DNA of 31,001 nt from DASSUC01 sp035649895 (GCA_035649895.1 DASRIS010000052.1:1-31001), one strand, 5' to 3'. Shown: positions 22,430 through 30,348, counted from the stretch's first letter. The notes: generated by a model from the letters alone, not told the origin. A program made the numbers and translations.

Positions 22430-24937
22430 CTAGCGGGTCGGGGCCGCGCTCGGCCGGGCGCTCGGGCTCGGCGGCCCGGCGGAGGGGGTGACCGGCACCA
22501 TCGCCCGCTTCTCAAGGACTGTGCTGCGCAGGTGCAGCTCGATGATGTCGTAGATGATCTGCTTCGCGTACGGATCGGTGGGCGCGATGTCCTTGCCGTC
22601 GGTGCGAGCGATCACGCAGTAGATGAGGTAGTGCCCGCGTACGTCCCAGCCCAGGTGGCTGGAGGACTTCACGATCGACTCGGTGCCGGCGCCGGCGACC
22701 AGCCCCGAGAAGCGCCCCTTCTTCGCGTCGATCAGGGGCTTCACCGCATCGTGCACCTTGTCTGCCGCTGCCTCGTCGATCAGGTTGAACAGGCCTCCGG
22801 TTACCAGGTACGTCCCGGTGGGCGACTTGAGCGTGCCGCGTACCACCTGGCTGCACTTGGCGGTCTGAAGCTGCGCGACGAGCTCCCCGCTGACCGCGGT
22901 CTTGCAGTCCTGGGAGGCGCTGGTACGCAGCACCTGGTATGGCGGCTGCGAAGGGTCGATGAGGATCTGCTTGGTCGGGAAGACCTCCTGCTCGGTGAGG
23001 GGCTTCGGGTCGGCCTCGCGGGTCGTGATGTCCTGCGGCACAGCGGTCGGTGCCGGGCCGTTGTCCCGTGCCTCGGTCCCGGCCCGCTCGTCGGCCAGGA
23101 TGAAGTACGACGACAGCCCGCACACCACCAGCAGCACGAGCGCCCCGAGGCTAGCCAGCAGCGCGGTCCACCGCTTGGTGTGCTTCTTGGGCAGGCGCAG
23201 CCCGGAGCCGGCGACGGAGGGCGCGGCCCGGCGTGGGGGTGTATCCGTGGCCGGGCGGGCTGCGAACCCCTCAGCGCGTGACGGCGCGACGGGAGGACGG
23301 GTCAGCGGCGTCGCGGAGGCCGGGCGCGTCCGCTGTGGCACGGGCGGGGCGCCGGAGACCGGACGTGCGTGGGGTGGTGTGAGAGGTGCTCCGGAGATTG
23401 GGCCGGCATCTGGAGATAGGCGTGGTGCTCCGGAGACGGGGCGGGCGTGTGGGGGCGGCAGGGCGCTCCCGGACACGGGCCGCGCGTGCGGCGGCGGTGC
23501 CCCGGAGACCGGGCGCGTGTGTGAGGGCGGCAGTGGGGCAGCCGGTGCCGGTCCCACCCCGGGTGGGGCAGTGGGCGGTGGGCCTGACGACGCGGCCGAG
23601 GGCGGTGGCGGCGAGGGCCGGGACCGGGTGCGTCGCTCCGGCCGGTCGGTGCGGCTGCGCCGGCCAGGGTCAGGGCCGTCGGACGGGTCGAGGTGGTTGG
23701 TGCGGTCGCCGGGCCGGCTCACCTGGTCGGGCCGGTCGGATCGGTCGGGCTGGTCGGACCGGTCTGCCCGGCTGGGACGGCGCCAGCGAAGGCGCCTCGG
23801 TCCCGGTCCGTCGTACGCGTCGGTGGCGTCGGCGCGTGGTCCGGCCAGCGGGTCGTCGTCGCCAAGGTGCGCGGTGCGAGCTGAGAGCCGGTCTGGTGGT
23901 TCCTGCTCGTCAGGCCCGAGCCGGGGATCTTCCCACCGGGGCGGCCGAGGTCCGGCGCGGCGAGGTTCGCCTGGCGCGGGTGCCCCCGAGACCGGTCGGC
24001 CCGCCGTCCCCGGCGGCCCCCCACGGGGTGACCGGGGTCCGCCGGGTGGCGCTTCCGGCGCCATGGGCGGCCGGCCGTACGGCAGACCAGCGGCTGGCGG
24101 ACCTGAGGCTGGCCGCCCTGAGGCTGGCGGACCTGAGGCGGGTGGGGCGGCGGCTGGTGGGCCTGAGGCGACCGGTGGGCCGGAGACCGATCGGGGCGGC
24201 GTTGCGGTGCCAGGTGGCGAGCCCGAGGTGGACGGCGGACGGCCGGTGCCGCGGTCGCCGGACGGCCCGGTGCGCCGCATGAAACGGCCGGACAGCGACG
24301 GGTCCCGCCGGTCGTCCGGCCCTGGCTGCCCGGCTTCGCCGGGCCGCGCGTGCCGCCCGTTCGGCGGGCCCGGCTCCGGCCCGCCACGCGGGCGCACGCC
24401 CCACCCGTTGCGCGGACCAGGGTCATGCGGACCAGGATCATACGAACCGGGGTCATGCGGGCCAGGGTCATAAGGGGCGGGCTCGTCCCGCGGCGCCGCC
24501 GGTGGCGCGCCGTGCCGGCCCGTACCGCCGTGGTCCGCCCCGGGCCGGTCCGCACTGGGTGGGCGCTGCCGGGGAGGGGGTAGCTCTGTACCCCAGTCTC
24601 CGGCCGGTGGCTCATGCCGCCGGCCGCGGTCGGTCCGGTCCTGCCGATCTGACCGGCGCGGCGGGTCTGGCGGCGTGGCTGGCCGGTCCTCCGGGAGGTG
24701 GGTCCAGCCAGGCCGGTAGATGTCCTGAGGCGGACGGGAACGCCGGTCGCCCGAGCTATGGCGGCCGGTCGGCTGGTCGTCGTAGTCGTCCCCGTCCGCA
24801 TGCCGGCGGCCCCGGTAGCCGGCACTCCAGTCCGGCCTGGGTGGTTCCGCCTGGTCGGAGTCGTCATCACGCCGGGACCGGTCACGCCGGGAAGGGGATC
24901 GCCACCCCTCGGGTTCCGGACCGTACCCGTGCGTCAT
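22430..24937 (-). CDS. Single-pass membrane protein with large disordered N-part
   Basis: I do not recognise a named family. The product is 835 aa from ATG at 24937 (MTHGYGPEPEGWRSPSRRD). Residues 1 to about 585 are low complexity: Arg/Asp/Pro-rich, then (Y/H)DPGP repeats, then SGPP-type repeats, an Arg/Asp region, and six or so RPVSGAP-type repeats. One transmembrane helix follows Trp590 (ALLASLGALVLLVVCGLSSYF). The C-terminal ~220 residues look folded and should be outside the cell; C678 and C695 could form a disulfide, C774 is a third Cys, and the end is Pro/Ser-rich. The start fits a leaderless transcript: TACCCT ends 7 bases before the ATG and there is no Shine-Dalgarno. It is convergent with truA (26 bases apart) and divergent from the methyltransferase gene. 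A cell-envelope role is only a guess. Confidence 0.82.
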   Translation of the reverse strand: MTHGYGPEPEGWRSPSRRDRSRRDDDSDQAEPPRPDWSAGYRGRRHADGDDYDDQPTGRHSSGDRRSRPPQDIYRPGWTHLPEDRPATPPDPPRRSDRQDRTDRGRRHEPPAGDWGTELPPPRQRPPSADRPGADHGGTGRHGAPPAAPRDEPAPYDPGPHDPGSYDPGPHDPGPRNGWGVRPRGGPEPGPPNGRHARPGEAGQPGPDDRRDPSLSGRFMRRTGPSGDRGTGRPPSTSGSPPGTATPPRSVSGPPVASGPPAAAPPASGPPASGRPASGPPAAGLPYGRPPMAPEAPPGGPRSPRGGPPGTAGRPVSGAPAPGEPRRAGPRPPRWEDPRLGPDEQEPPDRLSARTAHLGDDDPLAGPRADATDAYDGPGPRRLRWRRPSRADRSDQPDRSDRPDQVSRPGDRTNHLDPSDGPDPGRRSRTDRPERRTRSRPSPPPPSAASSGPPPTAPPGVGPAPAAPLPPSHTRPVSGAPPPHARPVSGSALPPPHARPVSGAPRLSPDAGPISGAPLTPPHARPVSGAPPVPQRTRPASATPLTRPPVAPSRAEGFAARPATDTPPRRAAPSVAGSGLRLPKKHTKRWTALLASLGALVLLVVCGLSSYFILADERAGTEARDNGPAPTAVPQDITTREADPKPLTEQEVFPTKQILIDPSQPPYQVLRTSASQDCKTAVSGELVAQLQTAKCSQVVRGTLKSPTGTYLVTGGLFNLIDEAAADKVHDAVKPLIDAKKGRFSGLVAGAGTESIVKSSSHLGWDVRGHYLIYCVIARTDGKDIAPTDPYAKQIIYDIIELHLRSTVLEKRAMVPVTPSAGPPSPSARPSAAPTR
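24413..24472 (-). repeat. Four 15-bp coding repeats (DPGP/DPGS units)
   Basis: Four head-to-tail 15-base units encode (Y/H)DPG(P/S) five-residue blocks in the disordered part of the 835-aa protein. The units differ at only a few positions, indicating recent expansion. Confidence 0.8.
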
Positions 24938-24944
24938 GTCGCAC

Positions 24945-24971
24945 AGGGTAACTGAAAGCCGTGTCCGGCAA
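24945..24971 (-). promoter_or_regulatory. Leaderless-type promoter of the 835-aa protein gene
   Basis: On the - strand, TACCCT (24950-24945) lies exactly 7 bases before the ATG at 24937, matching a TANNNT -10 box with transcription starting at the A of the start codon. A possible -35, TTGCCG (24971-24966), is 15 bases further upstream, which is a little short. No Shine-Dalgarno sequence is present. Confidence 0.55.
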
Positions 24972-25030
24972 GGGTCGCTGGGTCTGGCTCCGCCGTTTGC
25001 GCATGAGCGTAGTGGGGCGAGAATGCCGAG

Positions 25031-25627
25031 GTGACCGGTGACCACTATTTCACCGCCATGCCAGGCGCCCGGCAGCGCCGCCGCGAGGTCGGGTTCACCG
25101 TGGCGGGACGGGAGCTCCGGCTCGTCGCCTCGTCCGGCGTCTTCTCGGCGGACCGGCTCGACCCGGGCACCGCGGTACTGCTGCACAAGGCGCCGCTGCC
25201 GACCGGCGGGTGCCTGCTCGACCTCGGCTGCGGGTACGGCCCGATCGCGACGGTGCTGGCCACCCTCGCGCCGCAGGCGACCGTCTACGCGGTGGACGTC
25301 AACGCGCGAGCGCTCGACCTGGCCCGGGAGAACGCCGCGGCGCAGGGAGTCGCCGACCGGGTGATCGTCGCAGCACCCGACGAGGTCCCCGCTACCGTGG
25401 CGTTCGACGGGATCTGGAGCAACCCGCCGGTCCGGGTGGGCAAGGTGGAGCTGCACGCGATGCTGGACCGATGGCTGCACCGGCTGGCGCCGACCGGGGT
25501 GGCCTGGCTGGTCGTGGCCAGGCATCTCGGCGGTGACTCGCTGCACCGGTGGCTCGCCGACCAGGGCTGGGCCGTGACCCGCCACGCCAGCCAGCAGGGG
25601 TACCGAGTGCTGCGGGTCACCCGGTAA
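25031..25627 (+). CDS. Class I SAM-dependent methyltransferase, RsmC-like
   Basis: The 198-aa product has a small-domain (MTS-type) methyltransferase fold. Motif I is LLDLGCGYGP (62-71), the acidic SAM-ribose residue follows in YAVDVNARAL (D89), and the catalytic-loop motif is NPPVRVGK (131-138). NPP-type motifs mark amino-group methyltransferases acting on RNA, DNA or protein. RsmC and RlmG, the 16S and 23S guanine-N2 enzymes, are the nearest named relatives, but they are about twice as long because they have a duplicated N-terminal domain. The N-terminal GVFSADRLDPGT segment resembles the RsmC substrate region. The target is thus probably rRNA but unproven. The start is GTG 25031; no good Shine-Dalgarno is seen, and GAGAAT lies 6 bases upstream. 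It is 93 bases from, and divergent to, the 835-aa protein gene. Confidence 0.88.
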   Translation: MTGDHYFTAMPGARQRRREVGFTVAGRELRLVASSGVFSADRLDPGTAVLLHKAPLPTGGCLLDLGCGYGPIATVLATLAPQATVYAVDVNARALDLARENAAAQGVADRVIVAAPDEVPATVAFDGIWSNPPVRVGKVELHAMLDRWLHRLAPTGVAWLVVARHLGGDSLHRWLADQGWAVTRHASQQGYRVLRVTR

Positions 25628-25670
25628 TCCGGGCGACGCCGCCCGCTCACCCAGGCAGAATGGCTGTCTC

Positions 25671-27449
25671 GTGGGGTACGTGGATGTCGCCGGGGTGGGG
25701 TACGTCCTGCCCGACGGCCGGCAGCTCTTCTCCGACGTCAGCTTCCGGGTCGGTGAGGGCGCCAAGGTGGCCCTGGTGGGCCCGAACGGCGCAGGCAAGA
25801 CGACGCTGCTCCGTATGATCGCCGGCGACCTGCCGGTGCAGACCGGTGTCGTGGCGCGGTCCGGCGGGCTCGGCGTGATGCGCCAGTTCATCGGGATGAT
25901 CGGCGGCGGCTCCAGCGGTGGCGGGCCCAGCGGTCCGGACGGCCTGGCCAGCCGCGGCGGCCAGACCGGTGCCGAGGCCGCCGGCCCCCGCGGCGGTCAG
26001 GCGGGCGCCGACCCCACCCTGTTCGACCTGGCCCTGAGCCTGGCCACACCGGCACTGCGCGCCGCCGGGGAGCGGCTGGCCGCCGCCGAGCGAGCACTGC
26101 ACGCCGCGGAGGCCCGCGGGCGGCTCTCGGCAGCGGCCCAACAGGCCCAGCTGGGGTACGCGGGCAGGCTCGCCGCCTGGGGCGAGGCGGGCGGGTACGA
26201 CGCCGAGGTGCTCTTCGACACTGCCTCCGTGGCAACGCTCGGCCTGCCCTGGGAGTCGGCGAAGGACCGTCCGGTCCGCACGCTCTCCGGCGGCGAGCAG
26301 AAGCGCATCGCGCTGGAGCTGCTGCTGCGCGGGCAGGACGAGGTGCTGCTGCTGGACGAGCCGGACAACTTCCTCGACGTGCCGGCGAAACGGTGGCTGG
26401 AGGGGCGGCTGCGCGAGTCCCCGAAGTCCGTGCTGTACGTCTCCCACGACCGCGAGCTGTTGGCGCAGACGGCCGACCGGGTGGTGGCGGTCGAGGGCGG
26501 GACCGCCTGGGTGCACGGGGGCGGCTTCGCCACCTGGCACGACGCCCGGCTGGCCCGCTACGAGCGCCTCGACGAGCTCCGCCGGCGCTGGGACGAGGAG
26601 CACGCCAAGCTGCGTACGTTGATGCTGATGTATAAGCAGAAGGCGGCGTACAACTCGGACATGGCCTCGCGCTACCAGGCTGCCCAGACCCGGCTGCGCA
26701 AGTTCGAGGAGGCCGGTCCGCCGCCACTGCGCCCCAAGGAGCAGGACATCAAGATGCGGCTGGCCGGTGGCCGTACCGGCAAGCGGGCGGTCATCTGCGA
26801 GGGGCTGGAGCTGGACGGGCTGACCTACCCGTTCGACATCGAGGTGTGGTACGGCGACCGGGTCGCCGTGCTGGGCGCCAACGGCACTGGCAAGTCGCAC
26901 TTCCTGCGGCTGCTGGCGCGCGGCGGGTCTGACCCGGGCGGGGATGCGTCCCCGGTGGACGGGGTGGCGCTGGCGCCGGTATCCCACGCCGGTGTGGCCC
27001 GGCTCGGCGCGCGCGTACGGCCCGGGCACTTCTCGCAGACGCACGACCGGCCGGACCTCGTGGACCGGACGCTGGTGGACATCCTGTGGCGCGGCGACGA
27101 GCACCGGGACGGCCTGGAGAAGCACTCCGCCATGCGGGCCCTCGCCCGGTATGAGCTGGCCGGGCAGGGGGAGCAGCGGTTCGGCACGCTCTCCGGCGGC
27201 CAGCAGGCGCGGTTCCTCGTACTCCTGCTGGAGCTGAGCGGGGCGACGCTGCTGCTGCTCGACGAGCCCACCGACAACCTGGACCTGGCCTCTGCGGAGG
27301 CCCTGGAGGACGGCCTGCGTGGCTTCCAGGGCACCGTAGTGGCGGTGACCCACGACCGGTGGTTCGCTCGGTCCTTCGACCGCTTCCTGCTGTTCCGGGG
27401 GGATGGCGAGGTGGTGGAGACGACCGAACCGGCGTGGGACGGCGCGTAG
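25671..27449 (+). CDS. ABC-F family ATPase with Gly-rich insertion
   Basis: ABC-F proteins have two ABC ATPase domains and no membrane part; characterised members act on the ribosome, rescuing stalled complexes or protecting against antibiotics. The 592-aa product has domain 1 with Walker A GPNGAGKTT (37-45), Q72, signature LSGGEQKR (from 205), Walker B VLLLDEPDNFLD and SHDREL. The inter-domain linker is charged and helical (RRRWDEEHAKLRTLMLMYKQK). Domain 2 has GANGTGKS (402-409), LSGGQQAR (from 507), LLLLDEPTDNLD and THDRWF. Residues ~78-113 are a Gly/Ser/Ala-rich insertion right after the Q-loop, not typical of the family. The GTG at 25671 is chosen from the start of similarity (MGYVDVAGVGYVLPDGR). 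Whether it is a translation factor or a resistance protein cannot be told from sequence. Confidence 0.93.
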   Translation: MGYVDVAGVGYVLPDGRQLFSDVSFRVGEGAKVALVGPNGAGKTTLLRMIAGDLPVQTGVVARSGGLGVMRQFIGMIGGGSSGGGPSGPDGLASRGGQTGAEAAGPRGGQAGADPTLFDLALSLATPALRAAGERLAAAERALHAAEARGRLSAAAQQAQLGYAGRLAAWGEAGGYDAEVLFDTASVATLGLPWESAKDRPVRTLSGGEQKRIALELLLRGQDEVLLLDEPDNFLDVPAKRWLEGRLRESPKSVLYVSHDRELLAQTADRVVAVEGGTAWVHGGGFATWHDARLARYERLDELRRRWDEEHAKLRTLMLMYKQKAAYNSDMASRYQAAQTRLRKFEEAGPPPLRPKEQDIKMRLAGGRTGKRAVICEGLELDGLTYPFDIEVWYGDRVAVLGANGTGKSHFLRLLARGGSDPGGDASPVDGVALAPVSHAGVARLGARVRPGHFSQTHDRPDLVDRTLVDILWRGDEHRDGLEKHSAMRALARYELAGQGEQRFGTLSGGQQARFLVLLLELSGATLLLLDEPTDNLDLASAEALEDGLRGFQGTVVAVTHDRWFARSFDRFLLFRGDGEVVETTEPAWDGA

Positions 27450-27480
27450 GCCTGCGGTGGCGTGGAGCGCCTACCGGTGC

Positions 27481-27544
27481 TGTCGTGGTGCGCGCAGCGC
27501 GCCTATCGTGGCTGCCGTGGTGCGCGCAGCGCGCCTATCGTGCG
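27481..27544 (+). repeat. 32-bp tandem duplication with hairpins, before thiD
   Basis: Two 32-base units (27481-27512 and 27513-27544) share an identical 27-base core. Each core contains GGTGCGCGCAGCGCGCC, which folds into a 7-bp stem with a GCA loop, followed by TATCGT. A degenerate third copy may lie at about 27471-27480. The pair fills much of the 139-bp ABC-F to thiD gap. TATCGT (27504-27509 and 27536-27541) resembles a TANNNT -10 box, so the duplication may carry two promoter-like sites. Confidence 0.75.
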
Positions 27545-27588
27545 ACAGAGTGTGTCTTTCAAGGCTCGTCTGGCGCTAGGGAGATGGC

Positions 27589-28377
27589 ATGACGCCGCCT
27601 GTCGTGTTGACCGTGGCCGGATCGGACTCCGGAGGCGGGACCGGGGTGCAGGGCGACCTCAAGGTGTTCGCGGCGCTGGGCGCGTACGGGACCAGCGTGG
27701 TCACCGCCGTGACCGCGCAGAACACCCGGGACATCTTCGACGTCTTCCCGCTCCCCGGCAACGTGGTCAGTGTCCAGCTCAACGCGGTACTGGAGGACCT
27801 GCCGCCGGCCGCGGCCAAGGTGGGGATGCTGGCGACGGCGGACATCGCCGCCGCGGTCACCAGCAAGGCCCGCGCCGGCGCCCTTCCGAACCTGGTCGTC
27901 GACCCGGTGCTCCGGTCCGCCAGCGGGCGCCGGCTCGGGGTCGCCGCGGCGATCGAGCGGCTGCTGCCGTACGCCACCGTGGTGACGCCCAACCTCGACG
28001 AGGCGTCCGCGCTGGTCGGGTGGCGTGTGGACACGACCGCGGACATGGCGGGAGCGGCGTCACAGCTGGCGGCCGGTGGGCCGAAGCACGTGGTGATCAC
28101 CGGCGGTAACCACCCTAACCAGGACGAGTGCGTTGATGCGGTGTGGACCGACTCAGGGGTACGGTTCCTGCGCGCGCCGAGGGTCCAGACACGCAACACG
28201 CACGGCACCGGCAACGCGTTCTCGGCGGCGATCGCGGTGCGCCTCGCGCTGGGCGACCCGATCTCCGACGCACTGGTGTTCGCGAAGCGGTACGTCACCC
28301 GCGCTCTCACCGGCGCCCGTGGCTGGCAGCTCGGCAACGGTCAAGGCCCACTGGACCACTTCGGCTGGTCGCTCTAG
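27589..28377 (+). CDS. thiD: Hydroxymethylpyrimidine (phosphate) kinase, ThiD family
   Basis: ThiD phosphorylates 4-amino-5-hydroxymethyl-2-methylpyrimidine and its monophosphate for thiamine synthesis. The 262-aa product has the family start VLTVAGSDSGGGTGVQGDLK (substrate-binding loop, residues 6-25), then VTAVTAQNT, KVGMLAT, DPVLRSASG (105-113), TPNLDEASAL, VVITGG and the anion-hole region THGTGNAFSAAIA. At residue 209, where enterobacterial ThiD has the active-site Cys and ribokinase relatives an Asp, this protein has Asn. AGGGAG at 27578-27583 sets the ATG at 27589. No other thiamine gene or TPP riboswitch is nearby. It could be a salvage enzyme or a related kinase. Confidence 0.88.
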   Translation: MTPPVVLTVAGSDSGGGTGVQGDLKVFAALGAYGTSVVTAVTAQNTRDIFDVFPLPGNVVSVQLNAVLEDLPPAAAKVGMLATADIAAAVTSKARAGALPNLVVDPVLRSASGRRLGVAAAIERLLPYATVVTPNLDEASALVGWRVDTTADMAGAASQLAAGGPKHVVITGGNHPNQDECVDAVWTDSGVRFLRAPRVQTRNTHGTGNAFSAAIAVRLALGDPISDALVFAKRYVTRALTGARGWQLGNGQGPLDHFGWSL

Positions 28378-28468
28378 CCGGTTCGAGACTATTGGCCGGC
28401 TGGAGATCTATAGCCGGTTCGAGAGCCATAAGCCGGTTCGGGACCTATTAGTAGGTTCGGGACCTATT
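28376..28468. repeat. Five-copy 19-bp tandem array between convergent genes
   Basis: Units at 28376-28394, 28395-28411 (17 bp, degenerate), 28412-28430, 28431-28449 and 28450-28468 follow the form AGCCGGTTCGGGACCTATT, with a partial sixth at 28469. The first unit starts in the thiD stop (TAG) and the last overlaps the TAA stop of the - strand gene, so the array is the whole intergenic region. It is much A/T-richer than its surroundings. No spacers are present, so it is not a CRISPR array. Confidence 0.85.
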
Positions 28469-30341
28469 AGCCGCTCCCGTGGATGTCGGCATCCCGCGCA
28501 TCGCGGCCGCGGCCGCTGCGGCGGGGCCGTATAGGCGCCAGCTCCGGCGGATCCTCGCCAGCCCGGCCAAGGTCGGACACCCAGGAGACGTACTCGTCAT
28601 CTGGTACGGCCTTGGCGGCTGGCGCCTGCGTGGCGCGTACGGCCCCGGAGCGGCTCGGTGGGGGCCCAGCCGCCTCTGCAGGCGGCGGGGTCTGCGGATC
28701 GGCCTCCACCGGCGTCGCGGCCGGTGTCCGCTTACCGCGGCCCAACCGCCCTTTGCGCGTCTTGGCCTGCGGTTGAGCGACCGGTTCCGGCACCGGGGCC
28801 TGTGCAGCGGTGGCGGTCTGGTCCGGGGCCGTCGCGGAGCTGGTGACCGCCGAAGCCGCGATGAGCGGGTCTGCCGGCACCGACACTGGCTCCACGGAGG
28901 ACAGCTCGATGGGCGCGGGCTTGATGGGCGCCGGCTTGGGCACCCGGGCTCGAGCGGTCGCCCGCACCGGCGCGGCAGCCGGATCGCCAGCGCCGCCCGC
29001 CAGAGCGCTTGCCCCCGCTGAGGTCCCTACGCCCGCTGAGGTCCCTGCGCCCGCTGGAACCCCTGGGTCGGCCGGAGCCTTGCCCCATAGGGCATCGCTG
29101 CTCCACCGGGAGTCACCACCCCACCCGGAGCCAGCGGCCGAGCCGGCGGCGCTGGACGTGGACCACAGGCCGGTCGACGCCGCCGGCTGGTCCACCGCAG
29201 CCGGAACGGCCGCCGCCGGCCGGTCTCCGTGCCGGTCCGACCCAAGCTGGTCGGACTGGCCCGGGCCCGATCCCGGGCGGCCGGGATGAACCGGGTCCGA
29301 CCCAAGCCGGCCGGGCCGGAACGGGTCCGACCCGAACGGGTCCGACCCGAACGGGTCTGGCTCGTTCGTGTCGGTCCGCTCGTGCTCCCTCCACCGGTCT
29401 GGCGGCGGCCAGTCACCAGCACCCGGCTCGTCCGCGCCCTCCGCAGGGATCTCAGGGATCTTAGGGGTCTCGTCCAGCTCGTCCTGCTGTGCCCGCTGCG
29501 GCCGCCGGACGAACGCCACCAGAACCGAGGTCACCGCCCCGGCCCCCACACCGATCAACGCCGCCCAGTACGGCACCAGCTGGTCGGGCGGGTCGGAGGC
29601 GAGCCCCGGTCCGGCGATGAGGTACGCCGCGGCGAGCAGCGCCGGTCCGGCCAGCCCGGAGGCGGCGACGACCAGCCGGTGCTCCCCGAGCCATCGCCCG
29701 TACGCCGCGATAAGCCCGCCGAGCAGGACCGCTGTCCCGGCGGTCATCACGAGCACCAGGTCCTGGGTCAGGTCGAAGGACATTCCCGGCAGGGCGAGCA
29801 CGCCTAGACGCTGCCCACGCGGTGGGGTCGAGCTGCCCATGACGGCTCCGGCGGAGGCGAGCGCCACGGCCCAGACCCAGAAGATGGTTGCGTAGACGCT
29901 GCCCGCGATGAGGCGGGCGCAGAGCATGGCGAGGGCGCCGAAGACGCCGGCGAGGATGCCGACCGCCGCCGCGATGCCGGCCTCCAGGGCCGGGTTGGTG
30001 AACGGCAGCTCAGCTGCGCTGGCGGGCACCGCCACCAGAGGGATGGCGACGGCGGCGCCCGGGGCCGCGGCGAGCGTGGCGCCGACCCAGCCGCCGAAGC
30101 CCGGGTGGAGCCGGTGACGCCGCAGCGAGCCCACCCCGGCCAGCGCGCCGGCGATCACCGCTATCGCCGTTATCCATGCGGTCCAGGTCAGGTGGGCCGA
30201 CCACAGGTTGGCGTCGTCGCCGACGAACTCCTGCTGCCAGCGCAGAATCCCCAACCCATAACCGATGCCGAGCTGCCCGGCGGCCGTCATAGCGGCTGTC
30301 GCGAGCGCGGCGACGAGGGCTCTCACCCAGATGCCCACCAT
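28467..30341 (-). CDS. Eight-helix membrane protein with disordered tail
   Basis: I do not recognise a named family. The product is 624 aa from ATG at 30341 (MVGIWVRALVAALATAAM). Predicted membrane helices are at about 5-32, 51-72, 84-108, 119-143, 147-168, 192-214, 222-244 and 256-278. Residues ~280-624 are a low-complexity, probably cytoplasmic tail: acidic, then DPFGS repeats, Ala/Gly repeats, and a Pro/Lys stretch. The end is more ordered-looking, with DEYVSWVSDLGRAGEDPPEL at about 582-601, which could be a short interaction motif. TACCCT lies 7 bases before the ATG and no Shine-Dalgarno is seen, so a leaderless mRNA is likely. Upstream in-frame starts run into the divergent antitoxin gene and lack hydrophobic sequence. 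Function is unknown; a channel or envelope factor is conceivable but unsupported. Confidence 0.82.
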   Translation of the reverse strand: MVGIWVRALVAALATAAMTAAGQLGIGYGLGILRWQQEFVGDDANLWSAHLTWTAWITAIAVIAGALAGVGSLRRHRLHPGFGGWVGATLAAAPGAAVAIPLVAVPASAAELPFTNPALEAGIAAAVGILAGVFGALAMLCARLIAGSVYATIFWVWAVALASAGAVMGSSTPPRGQRLGVLALPGMSFDLTQDLVLVMTAGTAVLLGGLIAAYGRWLGEHRLVVAASGLAGPALLAAAYLIAGPGLASDPPDQLVPYWAALIGVGAGAVTSVLVAFVRRPQRAQQDELDETPKIPEIPAEGADEPGAGDWPPPDRWREHERTDTNEPDPFGSDPFGSDPFRPGRLGSDPVHPGRPGSGPGQSDQLGSDRHGDRPAAAVPAAVDQPAASTGLWSTSSAAGSAAGSGWGGDSRWSSDALWGKAPADPGVPAGAGTSAGVGTSAGASALAGGAGDPAAAPVRATARARVPKPAPIKPAPIELSSVEPVSVPADPLIAASAVTSSATAPDQTATAAQAPVPEPVAQPQAKTRKGRLGRGKRTPAATPVEADPQTPPPAEAAGPPPSRSGAVRATQAPAAKAVPDDEYVSWVSDLGRAGEDPPELAPIRPRRSGRGRDARDADIHGSG

Positions 30342-30348
30342 GCCGCGC

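Noticed and set aside
22902..24473. 523-codon + strand frame opposite the 835-aa membrane protein
   Set aside because: Its Gly/Arg-rich translation is the complement of Pro/Ala/Arg repeats. The - strand reading has a plausible start, a membrane helix, a folded outer domain and a promoter; the + frame has none.
24938..25891. Extension of the - strand 835-aa frame upstream to 25891
   Set aside because: The extension is antisense to the methyltransferase and ABC-F start regions and has no similarity. The ATG at 24937 has a -10 box 7 bases upstream.
25647..27353. 568-codon - strand frame opposite the ABC-F gene
   Set aside because: It lacks any motif, and the + strand frame carries two complete sets of ABC motifs.
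28376..28468. CRISPR array or tRNA-derived sequence
   Set aside because: The units abut with no spacers. GGTTCGAGA/GGTTCGGGACC recalls a tRNA T-arm, but there is no acceptor stem, anticodon arm or cloverleaf.
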